Assembly (NCBI RefSeq): GCF_000419765.1
Contig: NZ_ATTQ01000034.1
Location: forward strand, 176-33,968
Reading direction: 5' to 3'
DNA from: Rhizobium mongolense USDA 1844
Lineage (GTDB): Bacteria > Pseudomonadota > Alphaproteobacteria > Rhizobiales > Rhizobiaceae
Length of the DNA stretch: 33,793 nucleotides
Shown: positions 24,577-32,838 of the stretch, one piece after another
Numbering within the stretch: position 1 is the first letter of the stretch
Layout of the letters: the number at the start of each line of letters is the position of its first letter
Translations under genes and position numbers: made by a program
Notes under the pieces: model-generated
What the model was told of the DNA's origin: nothing
Seen by the model: only the letters and a program-made list of their open reading frames with translations
The model's database searches: none

Positions 24577-26298
24577 CTACTCCTGCCGTTGCGTCTGCTG
24601 AGGGGGCGACGTTGATGACGTGCCTTCTTCTGCGATCATCAACGGTGCAGGCTCGGGAAGGGCGCCCGTCTGGTTCTCGAAGATGCGCTTCAGTGCACGA
24701 TCGGAATAATAGCGGACTTTTCTCAGCTTCAATGGTGGGTGACCCTTTATGAGAACGATCTGGCTGTTGTCATCCAGCAGCCGCACCTGTTCGGGCCGTA
24801 ATAGGGGTGCACCTTGGTCTGAATTTTGAATATTGCGATCGAACATCCCGCCTTGGCCATAGGAAGTGGAGCGCGCTACAAATGTATATTCACCGATCGC
24901 TTTCGAAATATAGAGCGGCGTCTCGTCATCGGCAGTTGCCATGAAAACTTGCATGCCCGTATTGCTCAAGAAGTTTTGCTTGCCTGCCTCGTCGTAGGTT
25001 CCCGACAACGCTGAGAGGCTTTGGATGATGAACATAAAGCGGCCCTTGTAGCCAGCGATTGTCGTGATTGCCGTCTCAATCGCCTCGAGTTTACCCAGGT
25101 GCTTGAATTCATCGAGTAGGAATAGCACCTCGTGATTCTCGTCCTTGCTTGGGAGTGAGCGTTGCAAGATTGAAACGATTTGCTGGAAGAGGAGGCGCAT
25201 GAGTGGCGCGATAACCTCTAGGTCGTTTGGGCTAACGCAAAGATAAAGACAAGTCCTCCGGCGGCGGAGATCATAGAGTGAGAAGTCAGAACGACTCGTC
25301 GCCGCTTTTACCAGCGGATCCGCCCATAAGTTGAGGCCGCCGTCACCTAGCACGGAAGTGTAGGAGGTGAGAATTTTTGTATCGTTGCCCGCCATATCGT
25401 TGAAAACCCGCTGAGCCTCCTTGTTCTGAGTCTCCTCCGCGAGGCGCCCGAAGAGTTTGTATTTCTCCCCTGGCTGAGCAAAGAGGTCATAAACAGCGCC
25501 AATTGTTGGCGTACCGCGCTCGATACAAGCAAGAATGCCGGCGACAAATAGATCTCGTGCGCCGTTGATGAAACCTTCCGCGCCCTGTCCCTTGGCCGTA
25601 ATGAGATTTGCCGCCAGGCGACGCGCTTCGGTGAACTGCCGCTCTGAAGACAACGTTGTGATATCTAATAGGGGATTATAACAGCTCGTCCGTCGTTCTG
25701 GGTCTAGCGGTGCGAATTTGAACACACTGTCGCCGCCGGTTTTGCGCGCCCTGGACGTGAGCTCAAATAGCTCGCCCTTGACGTCGAGGGCTATCACTGA
25801 GCCCTTGAACGTCAGTAGCGTTGGGATGACAACGCCCACGCCTTTTCCCGCGCGGGTCGGGGCGACGATAAGGCTGTGAGGCTGCTCGCCATTGGTCAGA
25901 TAATAGTCAGACCAAAATGGCCCGCCAGTCTTTCCGAACACGGGACCACTGATGCGATTGTACCGCCGAAAATAACCCGCCCGCCGCATCTCACCTGGGT
26001 GAGCCCAACGCGCCGTGCCGTGATGGTCGTGCTTGCGTTGGAATAAGATTTGCTGAGCTAGCAGAACGATTCCCGATGTCGAAATGACGAGAGCCAAACC
26101 CTGATAGAAGAAGAGGGTTGTGTAGCCAAGATAGAACGGCGTCTTGTACCAAAAAGCAAATATGTCGAAAGTCATCAAAGCATGATTGCTAAACCCGTAA
26201 CGAAATGTTGAGTATACACTTGCCGCACAAAAACCTGCGGCCAGTGAACACATCATGCTCAGGGCTATATTTAGGAGCTTTGTTTTGTTTGATATCAT
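24577..26298 (-). CDS. virD4: VirD4, coupling protein of the type IV secretion system
   Basis: 573 residues from the ATG at 26298 (MISNKTKLLNIALSMMCSLA). With this start the Walker A Lys in VAPTRAGKGVGVVIPTLL is K152, the same number as in Agrobacterium VirD4. A GTG at 26391 would add 31 residues. Two N-terminal membrane helices anchor it in the inner membrane. Walker B is EVLFLLDEFKHLGKLEAIE, followed by YKGRFMFIIQSLSALSGTYD. VirD4 recruits substrates carrying C-terminal signals and passes them to VirB11. The C-terminus is about 95 residues shorter than in Agrobacterium, lacking its acidic tail. A perfect vir box lies 331 bp upstream of the start. It is convergent with virG across the IS6 unit. 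Confidence 0.96.
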   Translation of the reverse strand: MISNKTKLLNIALSMMCSLAAGFCAASVYSTFRYGFSNHALMTFDIFAFWYKTPFYLGYTTLFFYQGLALVISTSGIVLLAQQILFQRKHDHHGTARWAHPGEMRRAGYFRRYNRISGPVFGKTGGPFWSDYYLTNGEQPHSLIVAPTRAGKGVGVVIPTLLTFKGSVIALDVKGELFELTSRARKTGGDSVFKFAPLDPERRTSCYNPLLDITTLSSERQFTEARRLAANLITAKGQGAEGFINGARDLFVAGILACIERGTPTIGAVYDLFAQPGEKYKLFGRLAEETQNKEAQRVFNDMAGNDTKILTSYTSVLGDGGLNLWADPLVKAATSRSDFSLYDLRRRRTCLYLCVSPNDLEVIAPLMRLLFQQIVSILQRSLPSKDENHEVLFLLDEFKHLGKLEAIETAITTIAGYKGRFMFIIQSLSALSGTYDEAGKQNFLSNTGMQVFMATADDETPLYISKAIGEYTFVARSTSYGQGGMFDRNIQNSDQGAPLLRPEQVRLLDDNSQIVLIKGHPPLKLRKVRYYSDRALKRIFENQTGALPEPAPLMIAEEGTSSTSPPQQTQRQE

Positions 26299-26418
26299 CA
26301 GTCCGTCATAGATTGGTTGGATGCTAAAATGGCAAGCTACCCAATGCATCGAACGCACATCAGGCGATTTGCCACCGGATGGCGGCCGCACCTCAAGAGA
26401 GGGAAATTTTCGGGCCTG

Positions 26419-26428
26419 CCCATATGGG
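26419..26428. repeat. 10-bp palindrome upstream of virD4
   Basis: CCCATATGGG lies 121 bp ahead of the preferred virD4 start. It shares only the CATATG core with a vir box and lacks the flanking bases, so it is listed only as a possible protein-binding site. Confidence 0.35.
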
Positions 26429-26628
26429 AAATATCAAGCCGCGCAGAACCGCTACGCGCTAAAGCAATTCTAATCAAGAAATAAGAAAGGTATTATTGTT
26501 ACAGGTTAAATCAACTTATCCGGCCGGCTGATCCTCGCCGAACAAAAACTCATCCTCCTAATGCCGGCCGCACATCAGCTGACGAGACGATTCACACCAG
26601 CCATCAGGGCTGAGGAAGCCTCTGCGGA

Positions 26629-26642
26629 GTTACAAATGTAAC
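26629..26642. promoter_or_regulatory. Perfect vir box between virD4 and a divergent small ORF
   Basis: GTTACAAATGTAAC matches RTTDCAWWTGHAAY at all 14 positions. It lies 331 bp upstream of virD4 (minus) and 77 bp upstream of the ORF at 26719 (plus). Symmetric sites like this can serve both directions. Confidence 0.85.
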
Positions 26643-26718
26643 GCTATTTCGGTTTTGCAGACTGAGCTTCAATGGTATTTCGTCGTAGACCAGTTTAGAT
26701 GACTGAGGAATTTATTGA

Positions 26719-26949
26719 ATGGAATCGCGATCGCAAACGAGCACGCTCAGCTGGATTGTTCAGCGAGCTTTGAAACTCAAAGATCTTGCCGTGAAACGGT
26801 ACATTCAAGGAGCCTGCGAGAAAACGAGCTTCGGTGATTTGACAGGCGAAACAACAAACTTGGCCGATCAGCTAACGATCCCCCGTCAGAAGGGAATGGA
26901 ACACGCTTCGATTTGGCCTGACCCTACGCTATGGCAGTTTGACGCATGA
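26719..26949 (+). CDS. Small hypothetical protein next to a perfect vir box
   Basis: 76 residues starting MESRSQTSTLSWIVQRALKL, with GAGGA about 10 nt before the ATG and the vir box 77 bp upstream. It is hydrophilic with no membrane segment or signal peptide. The second half (TSFGDLTGETTNLADQLTIP) has no family I recognise. The C-terminus is not arginine-rich, so there is no obvious VirD4-type secretion signal. It could be a small VirG-controlled protein, or the start of an effector gene whose rest has decayed into the following 500 bp. Confidence 0.4.
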   Translation: MESRSQTSTLSWIVQRALKLKDLAVKRYIQGACEKTSFGDLTGETTNLADQLTIPRQKGMEHASIWPDPTLWQFDA

Positions 26950-27477
26950 GGCGCTGTCTCTTCAGCCGAAGCGTGCAGCTGAGCCACGGAATCGGATTTG
27001 GACAGGGACATAAATGCAATTAACAAGCCGATCCATCAAATCACAGCAGGCCGCCTGGTGCATCGTTTGACCAAGTGCTAGGGCGTCAAAAATTCGCGCG
27101 GTGTCGAGCAGCGAAGTCTGCGTTTATGCGCCAGCGGACCTAATGCATTCTTTAGAAGTCGGGAGCGCTCCAAGTTGAGCCGCGGAAAATCATTGGCTGG
27201 CTTTAAACCGATCAGGGTTTGCGACTGGCGGGCATTTCCAGTCCGATGAAGCTGTCGTGCTGCCCGGCTCGGCGCCGAAGGTGCTAATGCCAGCGTCGTC
27301 GCAATCCCCCAAATATCTATCAGGGGATGAATTCATCTAAATGGGGCTATTCCTCCAAGATTGATAAATCGTCGAACAAAATTTATCGCGTCGGCATTCT
27401 GGACGTCCGCTCCTGACATTGTAATCGTTTGCGATCACGAATTGGCATGGTCACGCGATCTCTACTGAACGGAGCGT
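26950..27477. other. About 530 bp upstream of virA, no gene seen
   Basis: No open frame of note and no family match. I looked for a vir box and a nod box ahead of virA and found neither at good quality; a GATCCATCAAATCACAG stretch near 27033 matches only the first bases of a nod box. Confidence 0.45.
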
Positions 27478-30021
27478 ATGTTGGTCTTTCTGGTTCAGCA
27501 CTGGCCGTGCATCAATCAACTCGAAACGAAGCGAAGGGGGAGGGAGGCTACGGCGAATCCTGTGTGCCCTTCTTCTTGGGAGAAGGGGCGCAGCACCAGG
27601 GCAATTCTGATGTTGGTTTTCGCAACTGTTTTGTTCGGAGTGCTTGCAATCGGCCGCGGACAAGATAGCCAAGCCGGTGAGGTTGCGTCGAGTGATTTGC
27701 GAAAAAGTTTGACGACTCATGCATCATTGCGACGCGACCTGTTTTGCGCGTGGGCCGGCATACTTTTGAATTACCGCCCAATTGCCGGGACCTTACACGC
27801 TCTGCAAAGGAGCCAGATGCGTAAACAGGAAACGATTGAAAATGCTTCTATCGAGAGCACTATTCATCTCTCTCAGTCATCTACTAGTGAAAACTGGCCG
27901 GTTGAAAGGACGATGGCGATTGCTGCAGCCTTCGACGCACAAAAAAAAGTGCTCACCCAGAATTCTCTCTCAATCTTCGTCAACTCGTTTCACTTGCTTG
28001 CAAGATTTCCGACGGCGAGGCGCGAATTTGGTAGTCTGATTCGCCGGCTTTCTTATGAGCCAAGTTCAAGTCCGGTGTCAAAGATTGAGGAAAGTCTCAA
28101 TTGGCTGCCATCGCCAGCGGGCGGGAATGAAGTCATTGCGCCTGATTTTCGTAGTGGACGGATCGTGCCGACTTTGCTGCCGCAGCTGGACGGTCCTGCA
28201 AAAAACATCGGATCATCTGACACTTTCTACGCAGCCGCAAACCAAAATTTTTTGGAAGCTCTGGGCCTAGCCAACCAGCGTGTGCGATGGGCAACATTAT
28301 TCCTGGCGTTAGTGATTATAGGCCTTTGCGTCTGTGTGGCCGTTCTAGTTTCAAGGTTGCGGCTGCAGACAAATCGGTTGGCAAGGCACATGGAGTTTGA
28401 ATCGGCGATTAGGGAAATCGAGACTTGTTTCAGAGGCGTTGAAACGACTAAGGTGCCGCTAAGCTTCCCGACCGAGGCAGCGCTTCGAGTTATTCAGCGC
28501 TTTTTCAATGCTAATCAGTGCACACTGGCACTGCTTGGTGTTTCTACCGGGGGAGAGGCCGAGTGTTTCGCTGCAAGTACTCCTGGGCCAATCTGGAACG
28601 ATATACGGTTGCTTGATATACTCTCTCGCGTCAAGACGGAGGAACGGTTGATAGTTAGCACCGTTTCAGCACAAAATATTTACCGCCTTGCTTATGGATT
28701 TTCTGGCTTGTGTCACATGCTCGCATTCAAACCTTCCGACGAGATGAGCGCGGTTTGTTGCCTTCTTTATGAGCCAGATGGTCTCCGACTATCCGCTAGC
28801 GAGGACCAGTTTTTTGAACGCGCGATAGGTCGAGTCTGTGAATGCCTTGATCTTCGACGTAGAAAGACGGAGCGCAATCTTCTGGAAAGGCGGTTGGAAC
28901 ATGCCGAACGCTTGAAAGCGGTCGGCACGCTTGCTGGGGGAATCGCGCATGAATTCAACAATATACTCGGAGCAATTATCGGCTATGCCGAGACGGCCTA
29001 CAGTCTTCTGCATTGCCCCTCGCGGACTCGGGATTGCGTCGGCCAAATTATCTCGGCCGGGGACAAAGCGAAGCTGATCATTGGCCAGATTCTTGCATTG
29101 AGCGGGAACCGAGAACGTATGAGCAAGCCCTTCGACGTCGCCGACGTGGTATTGGATTTAGCTCCGTTGCTACGCATAGCGCATCGCGCGGACGTAGAAC
29201 TGACTTTCAAAATTGATGAAAGGCAGAAGGTGATCGAAGGATGCCCATTGGGAATACAGCAGATCCTGATGAATCTCTGTAAGAATGCCTCGGAGGCTTT
29301 TTTGAATAAAGGCCGTATCGAGGTCAGCGTCTCTCGCACTGTTGTTGTAGAATCTAAAGCACTTACTCATCGCACTTTGCCACCTGGCGACTATGTCCTC
29401 CTTTCTGTCTGCGACAATGGCGAAGGCATTGCTGAAGCGGCTCTACCGCATATTTTTGAACCTTTTTTCACGACACGCTCTCGTGTCGGCGGAACGGGGC
29501 TTGGTCTTGCTGCAGTGCACGGCCAAGTGTGCGCGCTTGCAGGGTATGTTGACGTTACATCAACCGTTGGCCGTGGTACGCGCTTCGACATCTACCTACC
29601 GTCTTCCCCGAAGGAGCCCGTCAGAATTGACAGCCTTTTTAGAGGTTATGATACACCATTTGGTAATGGAGAAATCGTCGCAGTCGTAGAGCATGATCCA
29701 ACGACGTTGGGAATGTATGAAGACAAGATTGCCGCGTTGGGGTATGAGCCGGTGGGCTTTAAGTCATTCGACTTTCTTTGCGACTGGATGTCGAGGGGGA
29801 AAGCAGCCGATCTTATCGTGGCGGACCATTCGTGCCTTCTCGCGCGAGAACCCGCTGACGAAGTGCACGAGCCCCTCAAGACGGTGCCCGTTATCATCGT
29901 GGGAGGCCTTGACTGTCACATGCCACTCTCGGACGATGACCGGGCAGCGGTCCTTGCGCTGGCTAAGCCAGTCTCTTCTAGAACTATGGCGTATGCAATT
30001 CGTACGATGATCAGCAGGTGA
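27478..30021 (+). CDS. virA: VirA, hybrid sensor histidine kinase
   Basis: 847 residues, close to Agrobacterium VirA (829). The ATG at 27478 has GGAG 4 nt upstream; an internal GTG near 27559 would give a shorter N-terminus more like Agrobacterium. The first membrane helix (AILMLVFATVLFGVLAIG) is near residue 42-60, a periplasmic domain follows to about 270, and the second helix is WATLFLALVIIGLCVCVAVL. The linker then leads to the kinase with phospho-acceptor His491 in GGIAHEFNNILGAIIGY, the N-box NLCKNASEAF, and G-boxes DNGEGIAEA and GGTGLGLAAVHG. A C-terminal receiver domain has Asp783 (LIVADHS). VirA senses plant phenolics through the linker, and sugars with ChvE through the periplasmic part, then phosphorylates VirG. 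Confidence 0.95.
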   Translation: MLVFLVQHWPCINQLETKRRGREATANPVCPSSWEKGRSTRAILMLVFATVLFGVLAIGRGQDSQAGEVASSDLRKSLTTHASLRRDLFCAWAGILLNYRPIAGTLHALQRSQMRKQETIENASIESTIHLSQSSTSENWPVERTMAIAAAFDAQKKVLTQNSLSIFVNSFHLLARFPTARREFGSLIRRLSYEPSSSPVSKIEESLNWLPSPAGGNEVIAPDFRSGRIVPTLLPQLDGPAKNIGSSDTFYAAANQNFLEALGLANQRVRWATLFLALVIIGLCVCVAVLVSRLRLQTNRLARHMEFESAIREIETCFRGVETTKVPLSFPTEAALRVIQRFFNANQCTLALLGVSTGGEAECFAASTPGPIWNDIRLLDILSRVKTEERLIVSTVSAQNIYRLAYGFSGLCHMLAFKPSDEMSAVCCLLYEPDGLRLSASEDQFFERAIGRVCECLDLRRRKTERNLLERRLEHAERLKAVGTLAGGIAHEFNNILGAIIGYAETAYSLLHCPSRTRDCVGQIISAGDKAKLIIGQILALSGNRERMSKPFDVADVVLDLAPLLRIAHRADVELTFKIDERQKVIEGCPLGIQQILMNLCKNASEAFLNKGRIEVSVSRTVVVESKALTHRTLPPGDYVLLSVCDNGEGIAEAALPHIFEPFFTTRSRVGGTGLGLAAVHGQVCALAGYVDVTSTVGRGTRFDIYLPSSPKEPVRIDSLFRGYDTPFGNGEIVAVVEHDPTTLGMYEDKIAALGYEPVGFKSFDFLCDWMSRGKAADLIVADHSCLLAREPADEVHEPLKTVPVIIVGGLDCHMPLSDDDRAAVLALAKPVSSRTMAYAIRTMISR

Positions 30022-30284
30022 AACCTCAGTCTGACTCGATTGCGGTTTCGGTGAATTTACATGGAGTGAGACCGCAAAGGGTCTTAAAAGCGGTGCCCGC
30101 ATTTGTAGGCACCGACGAAAGCGAAACCATGATTTTTCATTGTCCGGGATATAGTAGAAGCGCTTTTCTTAATCGCCAGGTTCATTCACCTTCGTCGGCG
30201 CTTTGTGTCTTATATGCCCTCGCTGAGGCAAACATCGCATCGTCGATCACGACTACCTGCCGCACAAATCATGCGCGTTGGTAA
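30018..30284 (+). CDS. Possible small protein overlapping the virA stop
   Basis: 88 codons beginning with a GTG that overlaps the virA stop (GTGA), which would allow coupled translation. It reads MKPQSDSIAVSVNLHGVRPQ and later FVGTDESETMIFHCPGYSRS. No family is recognised. The frame closes 10 bp before the IS256 end, so it was not cut by the element itself. It contains a 7-bp hairpin. Coding status uncertain. Confidence 0.3.
   Translation: MKPQSDSIAVSVNLHGVRPQRVLKAVPAFVGTDESETMIFHCPGYSRSAFLNRQVHSPSSALCVLYALAEANIASSITTTCRTNHARW
30091..30114 (+). other. Hairpin 3' of virA
   Basis: CGGTGCC (30091-30097) pairs perfectly with GGCACCG (30108-30114) around a 10-nt loop. No T-run follows, so it is a weak candidate for ending the virA message. 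It lies inside the possible small ORF. Confidence 0.4.
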
Positions 30285-30293
30285 TGTCCAGAA

Positions 30294-31571
30294 TCTTTCG
30301 CACTTTTTGTCAGGCGACGGCTCCGTGGGTTAAATCATGGGCCGCGTAGAGCGGGTCCATGTTCATGTACTTTCGCGTTGACCACTGGCTTGCGGCGATA
30401 TGTCTGAGCCGTGCTGCTGCAAGGTTCAGGCAGTTTTGGCCATCTGGGAATGCCCCGACCACGCGGGTGCGGCGGCGGATTTCCTTCATCCGCTCCAGTG
30501 GGTTATTGGTCCGGATCTTCAGCCAATGACTATCCGGGAAGCTGTAGTAGCTGAGCGTCTCGTTTATATGGGCCTCAATCAGCTCGGCCGCCTTGCCCAA
30601 CTTCTGGCGGCGCAGGTCTTCGATGATCTCTGCGCCTTCTCCTGCGCTGCTTCCTGGCTCTCCTGAGCATGGATCGCCTTCAGCATATGGCTGGTCTCGC
30701 GCACTTTCGTGGTCGGTACGTGCGAAAATACGTTGCGGCAAAAATGAACCATGCAGCGCTGCCAGCGAGCGTCAGGCAGGTAATCGGTAATACTCTCCAC
30801 GAGGCCTCGGCAGGCGTCTGAGATGACCAACTGCACACCGCTGAGGCCGCGATCCACCAGGTGGCGTAGAAAAGCTGACCAGCCGGATTTATCTTCCTTT
30901 GCCCCCTCGCAAATGCCCAGGATCTCGCGGTAGCCCTCAGAATTGACGGCGCTGGCCACCAAGAGCGAGACATTGCGAACCTCCCCCGCCCAGGTCCGCT
31001 TCATCACGATCCCGTCGAGGTACACATACGGGTGAGTGCCATCGATAGGCCGATTCCGCCATTCCTCGATCTTGGCATAGATCTTCTTGTTGAGGTTCGA
31101 CACCGTCCCAGGGCTGACACGCGTGCCCCAAAGTGCCTCGGTGATATCCTCCACGCGTCGGACTGATACACCAGCCAGATACATCTCGATCAGCGTCTCC
31201 TCGACCGAGCTTTCTCGTCGTCGATAGCGCTCGATGATCGCTGTCTCAAACGTCTGTCGCCGCAGCTTCGGAACCTTCAGCTTCACCTCGCCAGCCGTCG
31301 TGTGCAGCGCACGCTCATAGCTGCCTGCACGCGTGTCTTGACGGCCTTCGCTACGTTCATAGCGCCCAGCCCCACAATCGGTCCGCCTCCACGTCGAGCA
31401 TCGCATTCAGGGCTTCCTCGACTGTGCCCCTCACCATCTCGCCCAGGTGATCCTTGATCCGAGCCTCGTCAATCCGGATCACTTGCCCCATCGACCCATC
31501 CCTCTCATCAGTCATCCCATCACTCCTTCCGTAAATCTAGAAGAAGCCGTCAAATCTGAAAGTGCGATTTA
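30294..31571 (-). mobile_element. IS256-family insertion sequence, frameshifted
   Basis: About 1.28 kb with one transposase on the minus strand. The ends share TCGCACTTT: 30298-30306 on the plus strand, and 31559-31567 reading inward on the minus strand. Flanking bases also partly match (GACGGCT on both sides). The exact termini and any target duplication could not be fixed. It lies just downstream of virA. Confidence 0.72.
30310..31515 (-). pseudogene. IS256-family (mutator-type) transposase, two frameshifts
   Basis: From the ATG at 31515 the minus strand reads MTDERDGSMGQVIRIDEARI and EEALNAMLDVEADRL. A one-base loss near 31374 shifts the frame to GAGRYERSEGRQDTRAGSY. The main block then runs on with the first catalytic Asp in YVYLDGIVMKRTW and the second in LVISDACRGLVESI. 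A second shift near 30630 leads to IIEDLRRQKLGKAAELIEAH and the catalytic Glu in NNPLERMKEIRRRTRVVG. All three DDE residues exist but in different frames, so no full transposase of about 400 residues can be made. Confidence 0.88.
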
Positions 31572-31599
31572 CGTTATCTGCGCGTTTTGAAAGAACTTA

Positions 31600-32554
31600 G
31601 AGCGCGTCCATTTTAATCGGGGTCATATCCGGCTGCTGCGAAGTAATTTGCACATTCCTGCGGTTTGAAGAGCGTGGCGATTTTGCCGACGGTATCCCAC
31701 AAGGCGTCAACGGAGCGCTCGGCTCTTGCCCGCAGAAGCGCTTTAAGTTTGGAAAAGGCCATTTCAATGGGGTTGAAGTCGGACTGTAGGGCGGGAGATA
31801 GAGCAGCCTGCCGCCAGCAGCTTCTATTGCTTGCCGGACACCATCGGCTTTGTGAGCCGGCAGGTTATCCATGACGACAGTATCACCCGAACTGAGCGTC
31901 GGCACGAGAACCTGTTCGATGTAGGCCAAGAATGCCGCACCGTTCATCGGGCCGTCGAGGACCATCGGTGCCGTCATGCCGGAAAGCCTGAGCGCGCCTG
32001 TAAAGGTCGTAGTTTTCCAGTGTCCGTGGGGAACGGCTGACCGGCAGCGTTGTCCGCATAGGGATCGCCCGCGCAGTCGAGCCATCTTCGTGGAAAGGCC
32101 AGTCTCATCGATAAAAACCAGCTTGGCGGGATCGAGATCGAGCTGGCCATCAAACCAGGCCCGACGCCGGCTCAAAAGGTCGTCTCGCTCCTGCTCCAAT
32201 GCATGTGCGGTCTTTTTTAAAGGTCCAGCCCCGCTTGCGAAGCCACACGTCAAGAGCACTACGGCCGATCGATACGGATTTATCCTTGCTCAAACGCAGA
32301 ACCATCTCGTTGAGCGTGATGTCCTTCTCCACATCGATCAGGCCGATGAAAAATGCCTCATGCGCATCCAGCCTGGAGCCAGAACGTCGGCCTTGTTTGC
32401 CTGCGGTCAATTGACCCTGTCGCGCATTGGCGATCCAGGCAATGGCCGTCGAAATCCCAATCCCAAACCGCGCCGCCGCCGAGCGTGCAGACATCCCGTC
32501 TGCGGAAGCCGCCAGAACACGGCTGCGAAGATCATCGCTTAATGCACGTGACAT
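31600..32554 (-). pseudogene. IS630-family transposase in two frames plus a further frameshift
   Basis: From the ATG at 32554 (GGGAGATTGGG upstream) it reads MSRALSDDLRSRVLAASADG, with a helix-turn-helix N-terminus, to GWTFKK. A run of six A (32213-32218, minus strand) then switches the frame to KKTAHALEQERDDLLSRR. Many IS630 elements are annotated with a similar two-frame transposase, so this first switch may be normal slippage. The second frame has the first catalytic Asp (LVFIDETGLST) and the second (DTVVMDNLPAHK). Just after LYLPPYSP another frameshift near 31790 replaces the expected DFNPIE, removing the catalytic Glu. That last break makes the gene non-functional. Confidence 0.85.
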
Positions 32555-32640
32555 CCCAATCTCCCTGATTCGAAGGCAGGGAATCACGGCAAACAGCGAC
32601 TGTCATCTCAATTACGATTCCGCGTTCAACGGACGCGCTT
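31600..32640 (-). mobile_element. IS630-family insertion sequence, near full length
   Basis: 1041 bp bounded by GAGCGCGTCC (31600, plus strand) and AAGCGCGTCC read inward from 32640. A TA precedes the left end (31598-31599), but the right flank is GT, so one side of the TA duplication has changed. The ends resemble those of the 408-bp derivative at 23826-24233, placing both in the same family. Confidence 0.75.
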
Positions 32641-32678
32641 GTCTTATGACTATCCGCGCTTCTTGTGAGAGAAAGAAG

Positions 32679-32709
32679 CGCCGGAGAGGGCTGCCACCCT
32701 CGTCCGGCG
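32679..32709 (+). ncRNA. Strong hairpin left of the IS110 transposase
   Basis: CGCCGGAGAGGG (32679-32690) pairs with CCCTCGTCCGGCG (32697-32709), giving twelve base pairs with a single bulged G and a 6-nt loop. It may be the 5' part of an IS110 bridge RNA if the element starts near 32645, or an extragenic palindrome beside which the IS inserted. The RNA call is a hypothesis. Confidence 0.35.
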
Positions 32710-32764
32710 ATGGATCGTGGACGTGCAGGCCGCCTGAAGGGCCGAGCTAGAGTGTGATCGCCCC

Positions 32765-32838
32765 CATCTTTTCCAATCGTCCTGAACGGATACCCAGGGA
32801 CTCGCCCTGGATGACAAGCATAGGAGGCGGAAAAGATG
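32765..32838 (+). promoter_or_regulatory. Nested stem-loop covering the IS110 ribosome-binding site and start codon
   Basis: CATCTTTTCC (32765-32774) is perfectly complementary to GGAAAAGATG (32829-32838), whose last three bases are the transposase ATG. Inside lies a second stem, CCAGGG (32794-32799) with CCCTGG (32805-32810). AGGAGG at 32822-32827 lies just inside the outer stem. The fold could block translation, or be part of the bridge RNA that guides IS110 recombination. Confidence 0.6.

Noticed and set aside
27033..27049. Possible nod box upstream of virA (GATCCATCAAATCACAG)
   Set aside because: Only the ATCCAT start fits; the GATG and the AAACAATC...ACCAAT half are missing.
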